Assembly: GCA_964545855.1 (NCBI GenBank)
Contig: CAZJHD010000037.1
Location: 1-43,228 of the forward strand
Direction of reading: 5' to 3'
Origin: CAZJHD01 sp964545855
GTDB taxonomy: Bacteria; Planctomycetota; UBA1135; JACQFD01
DNA length: 43,228 nt
Each line of letters starts with the position of its first letter. The stretch's first letter is position 1. Under the pieces are notes generated by a model. The model saw only the letters and a list, made by a program, of their open reading frames with translations. It did no database searches and was not told the DNA's origin. Both the position numbers and the translations under genes were made by a program. This document shows, in pieces, positions 15,338 through 23,169 of the stretch.

Positions 15338-16696
15338 GTGCAGCGAACTCTCTTCTTCGTTCTCGTTTCCCTCCTGCTTCTCACCGGTGCGGCGTGCCGA
15401 GCCGTTCCCGAGGGCGAAGCCGCCGAGCGCGACGCCCTGGCGGACCTCGGCGATCGGTACGACGAGCCCTACGAAGAGCGCGAGCTCCCCGAGGTGGAGC
15501 CCGACGCGTCCTATGGCCTGCTCCTCGACCGGGCACTCCGCGCCGACCCCGAGCTGGAGGAGGCCTACTTCGCCTGGGCCGCCGCGCTGGAGCGGGTCGT
15601 CGCGGCGGGTTCGCCCCCCGATCCGACGTTCACGCTCGGATGGATGCTGATGGAGCCGGCGGGCGCGCTCTTCCAGAACGTCCTGCTGGGCGCCGCGCAG
15701 TTCCTCCCGCCCCCGGGCTCGCTCCGCGCCGACGCGGAGCGCGCTCTCGAGGCGGCGCGGACGGCGCGTGAGCGGTTCGATGCGCTGCGTTTCGAGCGGC
15801 GCGGCCGCTTCCGCGAGGCCTACGCGTACTTCGATCGCGCCGCGCGCGAGATCGAGATCTCGGACCGCGATCTCGCCGTGCTCGACGGCCTACGACGGTC
15901 GCTCGAGTCCCGCGTCGCCGCGGGATCGGCGCGCGCCGACGAGCGCGTGCGGCTCGAGGTGGAGATCGAGAGCGCGCGCAACGAGCGCGAGACCTACGAG
16001 TCGGAGCTCCGCGCCGCGCGGGCGCGCGTGAACGCGATGATGTCTCGGGGAGCCTTCGATCCGCTCGACGCGCCGGCGCCGCTGCGCGCGTTCCACCTGG
16101 AGGCCGACGACGAGGCGCTGCTGCGCGTCGCCGCCGAGCGCAACCCGATGATGCGCGAGGTCGCGGGAAGGGCCCGGGAGCTCGCCCTCGGGATCGACCG
16201 CGCCGAGGCGGAGGACGGGATCGCCTTCATGCCGGAGTACTTCCGCGAGGGCACCGACAACATGTTCATGGTGGGTCTCACGCTGCCGCTGCGACGAGAC
16301 CGGATCCGCGCGGTCCTCTCGGAGGCGGAGGCGCTCTGGAAGGAGGGGCTCGCCCGCCTGCGCGTCACCCGCAACGACGTGGCCGAGGAGACGGCGCGGT
16401 CGATCGTCCGCTTCCGCGAGGCCGAGCGGCGGAGGGCCTATCTCGAGGACCGCATCCATCCGCGGGCGCAGGAAGCCCTCGACCTCGTCGTCGCGCGCTA
16501 CGGCGCCGGCGCCGGCACCTACGTCGACGTCGTGGACGCGCGTCGCGCTCTTCTCGAGATCGAGCGCGGCATCGAGCGCGCGAGGACCGAGCGGGAGGCG
16601 GCGCTCGGCGACCTGCTGGCCTGCTGTGGCGCCGACGTGGTGGACGACGGATCGGGAGCCGTCGCGGCCCTCGGAACGCGGGAGGTGCGGTCGTGA
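15338..16696 (+). CDS. TolC/CusC-type outer membrane efflux lipoprotein, 452 aa
   Basis: ATG start; signal peptide with lipobox LLTGAAC, so lipidated at Cys 20. The rest is helical with the duplicated layout of outer membrane efflux proteins: LLLDRALRADPELEEAYFAW, a long central helix (ERVRLEVEIESARNERE), the second-half MFMVGLTLPL strand and the C-terminal ALDLVVARYGAGAGTYVDVV repeat segment. It would form the outer-membrane channel of the RND pump encoded by the next two genes. Its stop overlaps the next start by GTGA, so translation is coupled. By order and partner type it is CusC/CzcC-like. Confidence 0.88.
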   Translation: MQRTLFFVLVSLLLLTGAACRAVPEGEAAERDALADLGDRYDEPYEERELPEVEPDASYGLLLDRALRADPELEEAYFAWAAALERVVAAGSPPDPTFTLGWMLMEPAGALFQNVLLGAAQFLPPPGSLRADAERALEAARTARERFDALRFERRGRFREAYAYFDRAAREIEISDRDLAVLDGLRRSLESRVAAGSARADERVRLEVEIESARNERETYESELRAARARVNAMMSRGAFDPLDAPAPLRAFHLEADDEALLRVAAERNPMMREVAGRARELALGIDRAEAEDGIAFMPEYFREGTDNMFMVGLTLPLRRDRIRAVLSEAEALWKEGLARLRVTRNDVAEETARSIVRFREAERRRAYLEDRIHPRAQEALDLVVARYGAGAGTYVDVVDARRALLEIERGIERARTEREAALGDLLACCGADVVDDGSGAVAALGTREVRS

Positions 16697-18243
16697 GCTC
16701 GTCCCTCTTCGGATTCCTCCGGACCGCCGCGAAGCTCGTCGCGGTCCTCGTCTTCGCCATCGCGGTGCTGATCGTCGTGGCGCTGTGGCTCGTGCCCCCG
16801 CCGCCCGAGGCTCCCTCCGGCGGCGAGCCGGGAGGCGAAGCGGCGGCCTCGTCGACCGTGTGGACCTGCTCCATGCATCCGCACGTGCGGCTCTCGCTGC
16901 CGGGCAACTGCCCCATCTGCTTCATGGCGCTCATTCCCGCGAGCGGCGACGAAGACTCGGGCCCGGGTATCACCCTCGATGCCCGGGGCCGCGCGCTCGC
17001 GCGCGTCGAGACGGTGCCGATCGCTCGAGGCGAGGCCGTCGTGTCGATCGAGACCGTCGGTCACTTCGACGTCGACGAACGTCGCATGGCCAGGTTCACG
17101 GCCTGGATGCCGGGACGCATCGAGAAGACCCACGTCCCCTACGTCGGCGCCTTCGTTCGTGCGGGCGATCCGCTGGTCGACCTCTACTCCCTCGAGCTGC
17201 CGGCCATGCTCGCCGACCTCCGCGCCCTCTCGGATCTCGGCGAGGAGGCCCGTGCCGCAGCGCGGGAGAGGCTCCTGCACCACGGGCTCGGCGAGGCCCA
17301 GCTCCTCGAGCTGGAGAAGGCTCCGTCGTCGACGTACCGCGTGACGCTCCGCGCTCCGCTCACGGGCGTCGTCATGGAGCGGCCCGCCGTCCCCGGATCG
17401 AGCGTCGCCGAGGGCGACCTCCTCGCGTCGATCGTCGCGCTCGACCCGCTCGTCCTCGACGTGGAGGTCTACGAGCGCGACCTCGCCCTCGTCGGTCCCG
17501 GCGCGAAGCTCTCGATCCGCGTCGATGCGCTCCCCGAGGAGAGCTTCGAGGGCGTCGTCGAGTACATGAAGCCCTATCTGACGGAGCCGACGCGCACGGT
17601 CCATGCGCGGGTCCTCGTGCGCAATCCGAAGGGGATCGCACGGCCCGAGATGTTCGTGCGCGCCCGGTTCGACCTGCCGCTCGCGGCCGACGGCCTGCCT
17701 CTCGAAGGACGCGTGGCCGAGTTCGGCGGCGACGCACCTCCGGCGGCTCTGCCCCGCGCGATCCCCGAGGGCGCGGCAGCGCCGGCCACTGCGGAGAGCG
17801 CACCGGCCTCGAAGCCCGCCACGCAGTGGCTCTGCCCCATGAAGTGCGAGCCGCCCTCCTCGGAGCCCGGCCGATGCTCGGTCTGCGGGATGGCGCTCCG
17901 CGAGCAGCCGCCCGAAGGCGCCCGCGACCTCCGCGCGCCGCTCCTCCTCCCCGCGTCGGCGCTGCTCGACCTCGGGAAGCGCCGTCTCGTCTACGTGGAG
18001 CTCGAAGAGGGCCGCTACGTGCCGCGCGAAGTGACTCTCGGGCCCCGCGTCGGCGACCGATGGGTCGTGCTCGCGGGCCTCGAGGAGGGCGAGCGCGTCG
18101 TCGCGCGCGGCGGCTTCCTCATCGACAGCCAGACGCAGATCCAGGGCAAGGCGAGCCTCCTCTACGAGAAGGGCTCGGCGGCCGGCGCGGCGGCGGGCAT
18201 CCACGCCGGTCACGGCGCGCCCGAGACGGAGAAGCCCCGATGA
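16693..18243 (+). CDS. CusB-type RND periplasmic adaptor with two metal-binding Cys modules, 516 aa
   Basis: GTG start overlaps the upstream stop. Residues about 12-34 are the membrane/signal segment. Residues 55-84 form a heavy-metal-binding module (WTCSMHPHVRLSLPGNCPIC), usual at the N-terminus of CusB/CzcB-like adaptors. Then come the lipoyl/beta-barrel membrane-fusion regions (VSIETVGHFDVDERR, TAWMPGRIEKTHVPYVGAFVRAGDPL, VTLRAPLTGVV). A second Cys module (residues about 376-405, WLCPMKCEPPSSEPGRCSVC) sits between the barrel and the C-terminal MPD-like domain, which is not usual. In the second copy the MHP His is Cys. The adaptor links inner pump and outer channel and may deliver Cu/Ag to the pump. 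Confidence 0.9.
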   Translation: MSSSLFGFLRTAAKLVAVLVFAIAVLIVVALWLVPPPPEAPSGGEPGGEAAASSTVWTCSMHPHVRLSLPGNCPICFMALIPASGDEDSGPGITLDARGRALARVETVPIARGEAVVSIETVGHFDVDERRMARFTAWMPGRIEKTHVPYVGAFVRAGDPLVDLYSLELPAMLADLRALSDLGEEARAAARERLLHHGLGEAQLLELEKAPSSTYRVTLRAPLTGVVMERPAVPGSSVAEGDLLASIVALDPLVLDVEVYERDLALVGPGAKLSIRVDALPEESFEGVVEYMKPYLTEPTRTVHARVLVRNPKGIARPEMFVRARFDLPLAADGLPLEGRVAEFGGDAPPAALPRAIPEGAAAPATAESAPASKPATQWLCPMKCEPPSSEPGRCSVCGMALREQPPEGARDLRAPLLLPASALLDLGKRRLVYVELEEGRYVPREVTLGPRVGDRWVVLAGLEEGERVVARGGFLIDSQTQIQGKASLLYEKGSAAGAAAGIHAGHGAPETEKPR

Positions 18244-21200
18244 TCGCGCGCCTCATCCGCTTCTGCCTCGACCTCCCGTCGATCGTCCTTCTCCTCGCGG
18301 CGGGCCTCGTCGGCGGCGGCATCTACGCGATGTCGGAGATCCACGTCGACGCGATCCCCGACATCGGCGAGAAGCAGGTGATCGTCTTCGCCGAGTGGCC
18401 CGGCCGCTCGCCCCAGGACGTCGAGGACCAGGTCACGTACCCGCTCGCGACGGGCCTCACGGGGACGCCGGGCGTGAAGACCATCCGCTCGATGTCGGGC
18501 TTCGGGTTCTCGATGGTCTTCCTCGTCTTCCGGGACGAGATCGACTTCTACTGGGCCCGCTCGCGCGCGCTGGAGCGCATGGACGTCGTCCAGGGGCAGC
18601 TCCCGGAGGGAGTGCAGGCGCGCCTGGGCCCCGACGCGACGGCCCTCGGCCAGGTCTACTTCTACACGCTCGAGGGCGAGGGCTTCGACCTGGGGGAGCT
18701 CCGCACGATCCAGGACTGGTACCTGCGCTATCCGCTGCAGGCCGTGGAGGGCGTGTCGGAGGTGGCCGCCATCGGCGGCTACGTGCAGCAGTACCAGATC
18801 GATCTCGACCCGGATCGCATGCGCTCCACGGGGATCTCCTTCGAGGAGATCGACCGCGCCGTCCGGCGCTCGAACCTCGACGTGGGCGCCAAGGTCATCG
18901 AGCGCAACGGCCTCGAGTACTTCGTGCGCGGCACGGGCTTCGTGAAGGGGATCGCCGACCTGGAGGCGATCGTCGTGCGCGAGCGCGACGGAACTCCGCT
19001 GCGCCTGCGCGACGTGGCGACCGTGCAGCTCGGCCCCGACTTCCGCCGGGGCGCCCTCGACAAGGCGGGAACGGAGGCCGTCGGCGGCGTGGTGACGGTG
19101 CGCTTCGGAGAGAACCCGCGGGCCGTGATCGACCGCGTGAAGGAGCGGCTCCACCAGCTCGAGACGGCGATGCCCTCGAAGACCCTCTCCGACGGCCGCG
19201 TCGTGCGGCCGCGGGTCGTGCCCTACTACGACCGGAGCGAGCTCATCGACGAGACGATCGACACGCTGCGCTCGGCGGTCACCGAGCAGCTCCTCGTCGT
19301 CGCTTTCGTCGTCTTCTTCTTCCTCCTGCACCTGCGGACGTCGGGCGCGATCCTCGCGACGATGCCGCTCGCGCTCGCGGTGGCCTTCCTCGGCATGTGG
19401 CTCGTCGGCGTCGACGCGAACATCATGTCCGTCGCCGGCATCGCCATCGCCATCGGCGACGTCACGGACATGGGGATCATCATGGCGGAGAACATCTTCC
19501 GCCGGCTCACGACGGCCCCGCCCGGGAAGTCGCGGCGCGAAGTCGTGTACGAAGGGGCCGTGGAGGTGGGGGAGGCGATCTGGAGCGCCGTCTCGAACAC
19601 GCTCGTGTCGTTCCTCCCGGTCTTCGCCCTCACGGACCAGGAGGGAAAGCTCTTCCGGCCGCTCGCCTACACGAAGAGCTTCGCGATCGTCGCCTCCTTC
19701 GTGCTCGCGATCACGGTGGTGCCGGTGATCTGCCTCTATCTGCTGCGCGATTGGAAGATCTCGCGCACCAAGGCGCTCGCCTGGGCGCTCGTGGTCGGCG
19801 GCGCGGCGGCGGCCGTCGCGCGCCGCTACCTGCCCTCCGACCTCGTCCCCGGCGGCTTCGCCGGCGGCTGGCCCGTGGCCCTCGGTGTCGGCTTCATGGC
19901 CGGCGCCGCGCTCTACGCGGTGCTGCGCGAGCGCATGCGCCCGAGCGACGAGAACCCCGTCTCGCGCGGCATCTTCGCGGCCTACGAGCCGACGCTGCGC
20001 TGGATCCTTCGTCACAAGGCGGTCTTCCTCGCGATCCCGTCCGCCATCGTCCTCCTCGGCTTCACGATCTGGCTCGGATTCGAGCGTCTCGGCGGGCCCG
20101 TGATCGACGGCCTCGAGGCCGTCGGCATCCGCGCCCGCGGGAGCCACGCGCACGTGGCCCTGCGCCACGCCTTCCCGGGCCTCGGGCGCGAGTTCATGCC
20201 GCCGCTCGACGAGGGAAGCCTCCTCTTCATGCCGTCGCTGCTGCCGGCCGGCTCGCTCACGGAGACGCTCGACGTGATGGCGATCCAGGACCGTGCGATC
20301 GCCTCGATTCCCGAGGTGGAGCACGTGGTCGGGAAGCTCGGCCGCACTGATTCGCCCCTCGATCCGGCGCCCATCACGATGCTCGAGACCGTGATCATGC
20401 TCCGCCCGGAGAGCACTTGGCGCACCGTGCAGGAGGAGCGCTTCTGGCGCGACTGGCCCGAGAGCACGCACGGAATCCTCCGGCGGTTCTTCCCCGACGT
20501 GCGGCGCCTCTCGAAGGACGAGCTCCTCGCGGAGCTGCAGTCGAAGACGGAGATGCCGGGCGTCCTGCCCTCGTGGCTCCAGCCGATCCAGACGCGCCTC
20601 GTCATGCTCCAGACGGGATTCCGCGCGATGATGGGCATCAAGGTCTACGGGCGGAGCCTCGAGGACATCGAGGCGGCGGGGCTCGCGATGGAACGCGTGC
20701 TGCGCGACGTGCCCGGCGCCGTCGACATCGTGGCCGACCGCATCGTCGGCAAGCCCTACGTCGAGATCGCGATCGACCGCGAGGCGCTCGGCCGCTACGG
20801 CCTCCTGATCGAGGACGTCCAGGCGATCATCGAGCAGGCGATCGGCGGCGAGAACGTGTCGACGACCGTCGAGGGGCGCGAGCGCTACCCCATCCGCATC
20901 CGCTACCCGCGCGATCGGCGCGAGGAGCTGGATGCACTGGGCGACGTCCTCGTGACGGCTCGATCGGGCGCGCAGATCCCGCTCGCCACGGTCGCCGACG
21001 TGCGGCTCACGGTCGGCCCCTCGGAGATCAAGGGCGAGAACGGATCGCTCGTCGGCTACGTGACGCTCAACACGCGCGGCCGCGACGAGGTGAGCGTCGT
21101 CGAGGACGCGGAGGCGCTCCTGCGCGCGCGCGTCGCCGACGGATCCCTGATCCTGCCGGCGGGCATCCACTGGGAGTGGGGCGGCCAGTTCGAGAACCAG

Positions 21201-21764
21201 GTGCGTTCGACGAACCGGCTGCTGGTCCTCGTGCCGCTCTGCCTCCTGCTCGACCTGATCCTGCTCTACTTCGCGTTCCGCAAGTGGTGGATCGCGCTGC
21301 TCTGCTTCGCGGCGATCCCCGTCTCGGCCTGCGGCGGCTTCCTCATGCTCCTCGGCTGGGACGTGAACCTCTCCGTCGCCGTGTGGGTTGGCTTCATCGC
21401 ACTCTTCGGCGTCGCCGAGGACGACGCCGTCGTGATGTCGACCTACCTGAAGCAGCTCTTCGACGAGCGCAAGCCCGACTCGATCCAGGCGATCCGGGAC
21501 ACGGTCGTGGAGGCTGGGCTGAAACGGATCCGGCCCTGTCTCATGACCACGGCCACCACGGTGATCGGCCTCATGCCGCTCTTCGCGACGCAGGGCCGCG
21601 GCTCCGACGTGATGCAGCCCATGGCGATCCCGTCCGTCGGCGGCATGGCGGTGCAGCTCATCACGCTGTTCGTCACGCCCTGCGTCTATTGCGCCGTCGA
21701 GGAGTGGAAGCTGAAGCGGAAGCTGCGGGCCGCCGCGGCGAGCGGCGTGACCCTCGCGCCGTAG
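18240..21764 (+). CDS. CusA/CzcA-type heavy-metal RND efflux pump, 1174 aa
   Basis: ATG overlaps the adaptor stop (ATGA). Typical HME-RND features: N-terminal TM1 then VDAIPDIGEKQVIVFAEWPG, porter domain, TM4 with the proton-relay acidic pair in AIGDVTDMGIIMAEN, and the second half with WKRIRPCLMTTATT-like TM region (LKRIRPCLMTTATTVIGLMP). LLFMPSLLP holds the Met at the place of the CusA Cu(I)-binding Met of LLYMPS, favouring Cu/Ag. At 1174 residues it is about 125 longer than the usual 1040-1050: about 55 extra residues (509-565) with two hydrophobic stretches and about 38 more after TM7. The proton-driven inner pump exports cytoplasmic or periplasmic metal through CusC-like channel. Confidence 0.92.
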   Translation: MIARLIRFCLDLPSIVLLLAAGLVGGGIYAMSEIHVDAIPDIGEKQVIVFAEWPGRSPQDVEDQVTYPLATGLTGTPGVKTIRSMSGFGFSMVFLVFRDEIDFYWARSRALERMDVVQGQLPEGVQARLGPDATALGQVYFYTLEGEGFDLGELRTIQDWYLRYPLQAVEGVSEVAAIGGYVQQYQIDLDPDRMRSTGISFEEIDRAVRRSNLDVGAKVIERNGLEYFVRGTGFVKGIADLEAIVVRERDGTPLRLRDVATVQLGPDFRRGALDKAGTEAVGGVVTVRFGENPRAVIDRVKERLHQLETAMPSKTLSDGRVVRPRVVPYYDRSELIDETIDTLRSAVTEQLLVVAFVVFFFLLHLRTSGAILATMPLALAVAFLGMWLVGVDANIMSVAGIAIAIGDVTDMGIIMAENIFRRLTTAPPGKSRREVVYEGAVEVGEAIWSAVSNTLVSFLPVFALTDQEGKLFRPLAYTKSFAIVASFVLAITVVPVICLYLLRDWKISRTKALAWALVVGGAAAAVARRYLPSDLVPGGFAGGWPVALGVGFMAGAALYAVLRERMRPSDENPVSRGIFAAYEPTLRWILRHKAVFLAIPSAIVLLGFTIWLGFERLGGPVIDGLEAVGIRARGSHAHVALRHAFPGLGREFMPPLDEGSLLFMPSLLPAGSLTETLDVMAIQDRAIASIPEVEHVVGKLGRTDSPLDPAPITMLETVIMLRPESTWRTVQEERFWRDWPESTHGILRRFFPDVRRLSKDELLAELQSKTEMPGVLPSWLQPIQTRLVMLQTGFRAMMGIKVYGRSLEDIEAAGLAMERVLRDVPGAVDIVADRIVGKPYVEIAIDREALGRYGLLIEDVQAIIEQAIGGENVSTTVEGRERYPIRIRYPRDRREELDALGDVLVTARSGAQIPLATVADVRLTVGPSEIKGENGSLVGYVTLNTRGRDEVSVVEDAEALLRARVADGSLILPAGIHWEWGGQFENQVRSTNRLLVLVPLCLLLDLILLYFAFRKWWIALLCFAAIPVSACGGFLMLLGWDVNLSVAVWVGFIALFGVAEDDAVVMSTYLKQLFDERKPDSIQAIRDTVVEAGLKRIRPCLMTTATTVIGLMPLFATQGRGSDVMQPMAIPSVGGMAVQLITLFVTPCVYCAVEEWKLKRKLRAAAASGVTLAP

Positions 21765-22119
21765 CGTCCGGCGCGGAACGGATCTTCGGCGGGAGCGACT
21801 GCACGAAGTCGGCGCCGGCGCCGACCCAGCGCGCGAGGTCGCGCGCCGAGGCAAATCCATCGGGTGCGACGTAGACGAACCCGCGGAGGGGCTTCCCGGT
21901 GAAGTCCATGGGCCGCGCGTGGGGACGGGCGAGGGACGCGTCGTGGGCGTCGGGGCCGACGCGCACCATGAGCTCGCTCCCGAGGACGCCGCAGGCCATG
22001 TGACCCCGCAGGAGGAAGGCGAGGCCGCCGAACATCTTCTTCTCGGCGGTCTCGGCCGCCGGGGCTCTCTCCGCCAGCGCGCGCCGGACGCGCGCCGCGA
22101 CTCGTTCGTCGTAGGCCAT
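21673..22119 (-). CDS. TfoX N-terminal domain protein, 148 aa
   Basis: ATG start at 22119. Residues about 1-110 fit the TfoX-N family: YDERVAARVRRAL, EKKMFGGLAFLLRGHMACGV, LMVRVGPD, MDFTGKPLRGFVYV. The family is named after a competence regulator, but stand-alone N-domain proteins are widespread and of unknown function. The last ~35 residues are an Arg/Ser/Pro/Ala tail that lies antisense to the final 92 nt of the RND pump gene and is probably non-homologous read-through sequence. Divergent from the Nudix gene with 24 nt between starts. Confidence 0.85.
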   Translation of the reverse strand: MAYDERVAARVRRALAERAPAAETAEKKMFGGLAFLLRGHMACGVLGSELMVRVGPDAHDASLARPHARPMDFTGKPLRGFVYVAPDGFASARDLARWVGAGADFVQSLPPKIRSAPDATARGSRRSPRRPAASASASTPRRRNRRRA

Positions 22120-22143
22120 CGCCCGATTGTCCTCGCGCGGTCG

Positions 22144-22599
22144 ATGACGGTCGAGATCCGGGCCATACTCCGCGGCGTGAGCTCCCGACGCGCCTTCTCC
22201 GCCTCCGTCTTCGCGCGCCATCGCGGGCGCGTGCTCCTGATCCACCACGCGCGCCTCGCGACGTGGCTCCCGCCGGGCGGCGAGGTCGAGCCCGGCGAGA
22301 CGCCGCTCGAGGCGGCCGTTCGCGAGCTGCGCGAGGAGACGGGGCTCGAGGCGCGCTTCCCGGAGGTGCCCGGCGCCGTCGCCGGCACCCCGGCCGGGCT
22401 CCTCGCCTACGAGGAGCACCAGGCCGGCTCCAAGGGTCTCCACCTCAACTTCTGCTTCGTCGCCGACGCCGAGACCGATCGGATCGCGGCGAACGCGGAG
22501 TTCACGGACCATCGCTGGGTGGAGACCACGGACGGTCTCGACTGCCCGCAGAACGTGCGGCAGCTCGTCGCTCGGGCGCTCGCCGTTCCGCTGGCCTAG
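22144..22599 (+). CDS. Nudix hydrolase, 151 aa
   Basis: ATG at 22144 (GTG 22178 would be shorter). The Nudix box is complete: GGEVEPGETPLEAAVRELRE followed by ETGLE, matching G-x5-E-x7-R-E-U-x-E-E-x-G-U, which binds Mg2+ and cleaves nucleoside diphosphate linked to another group. Upstream VLLIHHARLATWLPPGG is typical of NTP-type members. Cytoplasmic, no signal. Substrate not predictable. The gene precedes two exported-protein genes from which it is separated by a hairpin, so it is probably monocistronic and divergent to tfoX-N. Confidence 0.9.
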   Translation: MTVEIRAILRGVSSRRAFSASVFARHRGRVLLIHHARLATWLPPGGEVEPGETPLEAAVRELREETGLEARFPEVPGAVAGTPAGLLAYEEHQAGSKGLHLNFCFVADAETDRIAANAEFTDHRWVETTDGLDCPQNVRQLVARALAVPLA

Positions 22600-22630
22600 G
22601 CAAGTTGGTCGGACCGCCGAGCCGGCTTGC
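22600..22630 (+). terminator. Imperfect hairpin directly after the Nudix stop
   Basis: GCAAG (22600-22604) pairs with CTTGC (22626-22630), with inner GG/CC and CGG/CCG pairs and small bulges. It starts at the base after the stop. No T-tract follows, so it is a possible, not certain, terminator. Confidence 0.4.
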
Positions 22631-22728
22631 CCCCAACGGAGCGGGGCGCGGTACCGTAGGCGGCGTCTCGCACGTTCCCTTCGACGGCCCACCGGCCGCC
22701 GAGCTCCTACCTTCGGGAGGCTCCTTCG

Positions 22729-23169
22729 ATGCGCAACGCCCTTCTCTCCGTCGCCGCCGCCGCTCTCCTCTTCGCCGCCGCGGCCCCGGCGGCCACGGCC
22801 TGCGACGACAACACCGACGTCTTCGTCCAGAAGATCCAGAAGCTCGACCTGAGCACGCAGCAGCTCAAGTCGGTCTTCGCCTTCCACGCCGAGCACAAGG
22901 CCTTCATCGCGAAGTCCCACCGCGAGGGCCTCGGCTGCCTCGCCCACGAGCGTCACCAGGCCGACTTCGAGAAGGCGGCGATCGGCGTCCTCGACGACGG
23001 CCAGTTCAAGAAGATGACGGGCCGCGTCCGCACCGAGACCGAGTCGCTGCGCTACGAGAACCACCTCCTGAAGACGGAGATCGAGCGCCTGAAGGCCGAG
23101 CTCGAGGCCCTGAAGAAGGAGATCCGCGCGGCGAAGACGCCCGAGAAGAAGGAGACCGGCGAGCGTTGA
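22729..23169 (+). CDS. Periplasmic helical/coiled-coil protein, 146 aa
   Basis: ATG start after GGAGGC; Sec signal peptide of about 24 residues ending ATA-C-DD. The mature part starts with KIQKLDLSTQQLKSVFAFHAEHKAF, reminiscent of the LTxxQ helix of CpxP/Spy-like periplasmic proteins, and ends in a strong heptad coiled coil (ESLRYENHLLKTEIERLKAE and onward). Two Cys (after the signal and in GLGCLAH). It overlaps the start of the next gene by TTGA, so the two are coupled. Possible role in the envelope as chaperone or scaffold; not established. Confidence 0.65.
   Translation: MRNALLSVAAAALLFAAAAPAATACDDNTDVFVQKIQKLDLSTQQLKSVFAFHAEHKAFIAKSHREGLGCLAHERHQADFEKAAIGVLDDGQFKKMTGRVRTETESLRYENHLLKTEIERLKAELEALKKEIRAAKTPEKKETGER

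Noticed and set aside
18210..22388. A 1392-residue open frame on the minus strand opposite the metal pump
   Set aside because: The opposite strand encodes an unambiguous CusA-type pump. The antisense frame is dominated by His, Asp, Glu, Arg and Val in a pattern produced by the pump's codons.
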